Below, piece after piece: positions 62,239 to 64,000 of a stretch of DNA of 64,000 nt. This DNA comes from Gavia stellata (lineage: Eukaryota > Chordata > Aves > Gaviiformes > Gaviidae). The stretch covers positions 125,774,668 to 125,838,667 of the forward strand of contig NC_082594.1 in NCBI RefSeq assembly GCF_030936135.1, read 5' to 3'. The notes beneath the pieces are model-generated. The model searched no databases. It saw only the letters and a program-made list of their open reading frames with translations, and was not told the origin of the DNA. Each line of letters begins with the position of its first letter. The stretch's first letter is position 1. A program made the translations under genes and the position numbers.

Positions 62239-62734
62239 TACAGGCCATCCCTTCTAGAAACACAAGATGGGGAAAGCTTTCCAAGGCAGCCAAGTGTGGG
62301 CATGCCAGGGTGGGGAGTTCACAGCATTTCTTCCTTTAAGGCTTCAATTTGGTAATCCAGTTGATGTAAATAGAAAGGTCCTCCTGCGTGGCAAACCTGC
62401 GCCTGCTTTCCCTCACAGTCACTCTCAGCGAGACTGATGCTTCCTGACCAGGGTTACCCTGCACCCGTGAGTAAGTAATTTTCTCCCTCACTGGACTAGT
62501 CTGCACTGGAACTATTAGAGTGGTAATTCTGAACTGTTCAATTAAGGTTCCTTAGCGCAAGACCCAAGACACTTGCACAGAGTTCTGCAAACCCACACAA
62601 ACCAGTCCACAACTATCACCTTTAAAGACTCTGTTCTTTTTGCATGGTTTGTCCTGTATTTCCCCCTCCCCTCCTTGTAACAAAAATGCTCAGAACAACC
62701 TGCATCAGTCAACTGCAGCAGCAGCAGATTAGCA

Positions 62735-62777
62735 AGGTATCAAAATACAAAAACAAGGTATCAAAATACAAAACCAA
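62735..62777. repeat. Short tandem duplication (about 21 bp, two copies)
   Basis: AAGGTATCAAAATACAAAA occurs twice in tandem, just before the predicted 3' end of the next gene. Confidence 0.85.
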
Positions 62778-62808
62778 ACACCAGCCACACAAGATATCTT
62801 GGAGTATT

Positions 62809-64000
62809 TTTATTTAACAAAAATAGCTATTCAATTAGAAACCAACAGTATCAACATGTTTACAGGATTTCACAGGCATCAGTAACGCTGCATACAGCTC
62901 CAGTCAGGCTCGATAGTCACCTCATCACCACAGCAACAGCACAGCTTAAGAACCTGAACAAACATCTGGGTGCGGCTTCCATACATTAACAGGCCTGAAT
63001 ATGTACGTACGCAGCGTAGCGTGCCTCTCCATTGCAGTTGCCATATTTTCATTACTTTGGTAGAAAAAAAAAATCATTGTTATTGCTGTAATTCGTTAGT
63101 TAATTTTTGACTTGCTTTTAAATAAGTGGGTTGTTCCTCATCAGAGATTTGTTCTCTGTATGAAAAAGTGTGATTAAAATTGAGCTGCTTCTTTCGGTCA
63201 CTTGACACGAGTGCTGTACACCCAACTCCTTGTGCCTTGCTGGAACTGCCATCAGGCCAAGGAACCCAAAGGACAAGACGTGCACTTACTATCCCTTTTC
63301 CAGGACAGCTTGTCAGCTAGCATTTCATGGCCTCAGATTTTACTTGTTTTTTAAAAAACAACAGTAAAGAAAGGAATATATACATGGGTGGCTTCAAGTT
63401 TCCATTTCAGGATAAGGCAGTTAAGTTTACATGTGTAAATGCCAGTACGGCTGAGCCCCTACGTTTAGGGGGATGTTTTAGGAGGCAGGCTGCAAACACA
63501 GAGAAGCTTTGGGGAGTGGGTGCTGCCCTTGAAGGGCTCCCCAGAGCCCAGGCAGCATATCCCAAACACATTAATCATTCACCTTGCGTGGTAAAGGCTG
63601 AGGCTCACAGACGTGATGAGAAAGGCTGTACCTGTCCCAGCCAGGGGAGAGAAGCCTTCCCAAACCCGATGCTGTGAAGTCTCCGTGGCACTAAAAGCAA
63701 GCAGTGAACCAAAGCTGCTTCTTCAGGCTCTGACTGGAAGAACCTCTAACCAGCGCACAGAGAGAAGGCATGGAGGGAAGCATGCTGCGTTGCATCTTCT
63801 CCCTTGCCAGTTCTCCTGTACACTTAAACTCACCATGACCTGCACAGCAACAGGGACAGCCCATGTCCACACTATACTACAGATAATCTGTTGCTGTGCC
63901 GGTCATGGTGCCCGAGTATCCAGGTGCCCAAGCCCAGGACATCTCTGTGCAACTCCTTCCCAGTCCTCAAGCAATTTGGAAAAAAATAAATTATTTTTAA
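62809..64000 (-). other. Possible 3' UTR of SLC19A2 (thiamine transporter 1)
   Basis: No coding exon is seen. An AATAAA on the minus strand at 62809-62814 and AT-rich sequence to its right fit a 3' UTR end. In human, SLC19A2 follows CCDC181 in this orientation. The assignment is by synteny only. Confidence 0.3.

Larger units (their letters stand above)
57760..62790. other. Intergenic region upstream of CCDC181
   Basis: No gene is supported. It has GC-rich patches (58230-58540, 59000-59300), a 227-bp tandem duplication, a (GGGA)n run and CR1 copy 4. A 239-codon minus-strand frame at 58145-58864 runs through the duplication and shows no family resemblance. Confidence 0.75.

Overview
This window is vertebrate nuclear DNA, most likely from a bird. 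It has AT-rich introns, two CpG-rich promoter islands, GT-AG splice sites, several 5'-truncated CR1 LINE copies of the type abundant in birds, and the gene order NME7 - BLZF1 - CCDC181, which matches human 1q24.2. No bacterial-style genes, CRISPR arrays, tRNA or rRNA genes were found. Coding sequence is about 3.4 kb of 64 kb.

Layout. (1) 1-36,954, minus strand: the 5' half of NME7, with exons 1-6 coding for residues 1-216 (DM10 domain and first NDP-kinase domain). The second kinase domain lies beyond the left edge. The introns hold CR1 copies, MIR-like fossils and unremarkable AT-rich DNA. (2) About 36,955-37,191: a compact CpG-island promoter shared head to head by NME7 and BLZF1. A (GGGGCC)n tract lies just inside NME7 intron 1. 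(3) 37,125-47,025, plus strand: complete BLZF1 (golgin-45), seven exons, 397 codons, with 3' UTR and polyadenylation signal. (4) 47,630-57,591, minus strand: complete CCDC181 coding sequence (five coding exons, 526 codons) plus a likely non-coding first exon in a second CpG island at about 57,000-57,760. (5) 57,760-62,790: intergenic DNA with a 227-bp tandem duplication and a CR1 copy. (6) 62,800-64,000: no coding sequence; by synteny probably the 3' UTR end of SLC19A2 on the minus strand.

How the genes relate. NME7 (gamma-tubulin ring complex and axonemal microtubule inner protein) and CCDC181 (microtubule-binding protein of motile cilia and sperm flagella) are both ciliary genes. They flank BLZF1, a Golgi tether that works with GRASP55. 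The CCDC181 promoter has a perfect match to the RFX X-box consensus, and the NME7/BLZF1 promoter has an RFX half-site beside GC, CCAAT, ETS and E-box elements. NME7 and BLZF1 share a promoter; BLZF1 and CCDC181 converge tail to tail with about 0.6 kb between their polyadenylation sites.

No wholly new biological system was found. The observations most worth a second look are the C9orf72-like (GGGGCC)n tract in NME7 intron 1, the G20 run at the equivalent place in CCDC181, the perfect X-box, a nonsense codon shared by two CR1 copies, the 227-bp tandem duplication, and an unrecognised protein-like reading frame antisense in BLZF1 intron 1. All exon boundaries were read by eye from splice signals and frame continuity. 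Gene names rest on remembered human family sequences, not on a database search.
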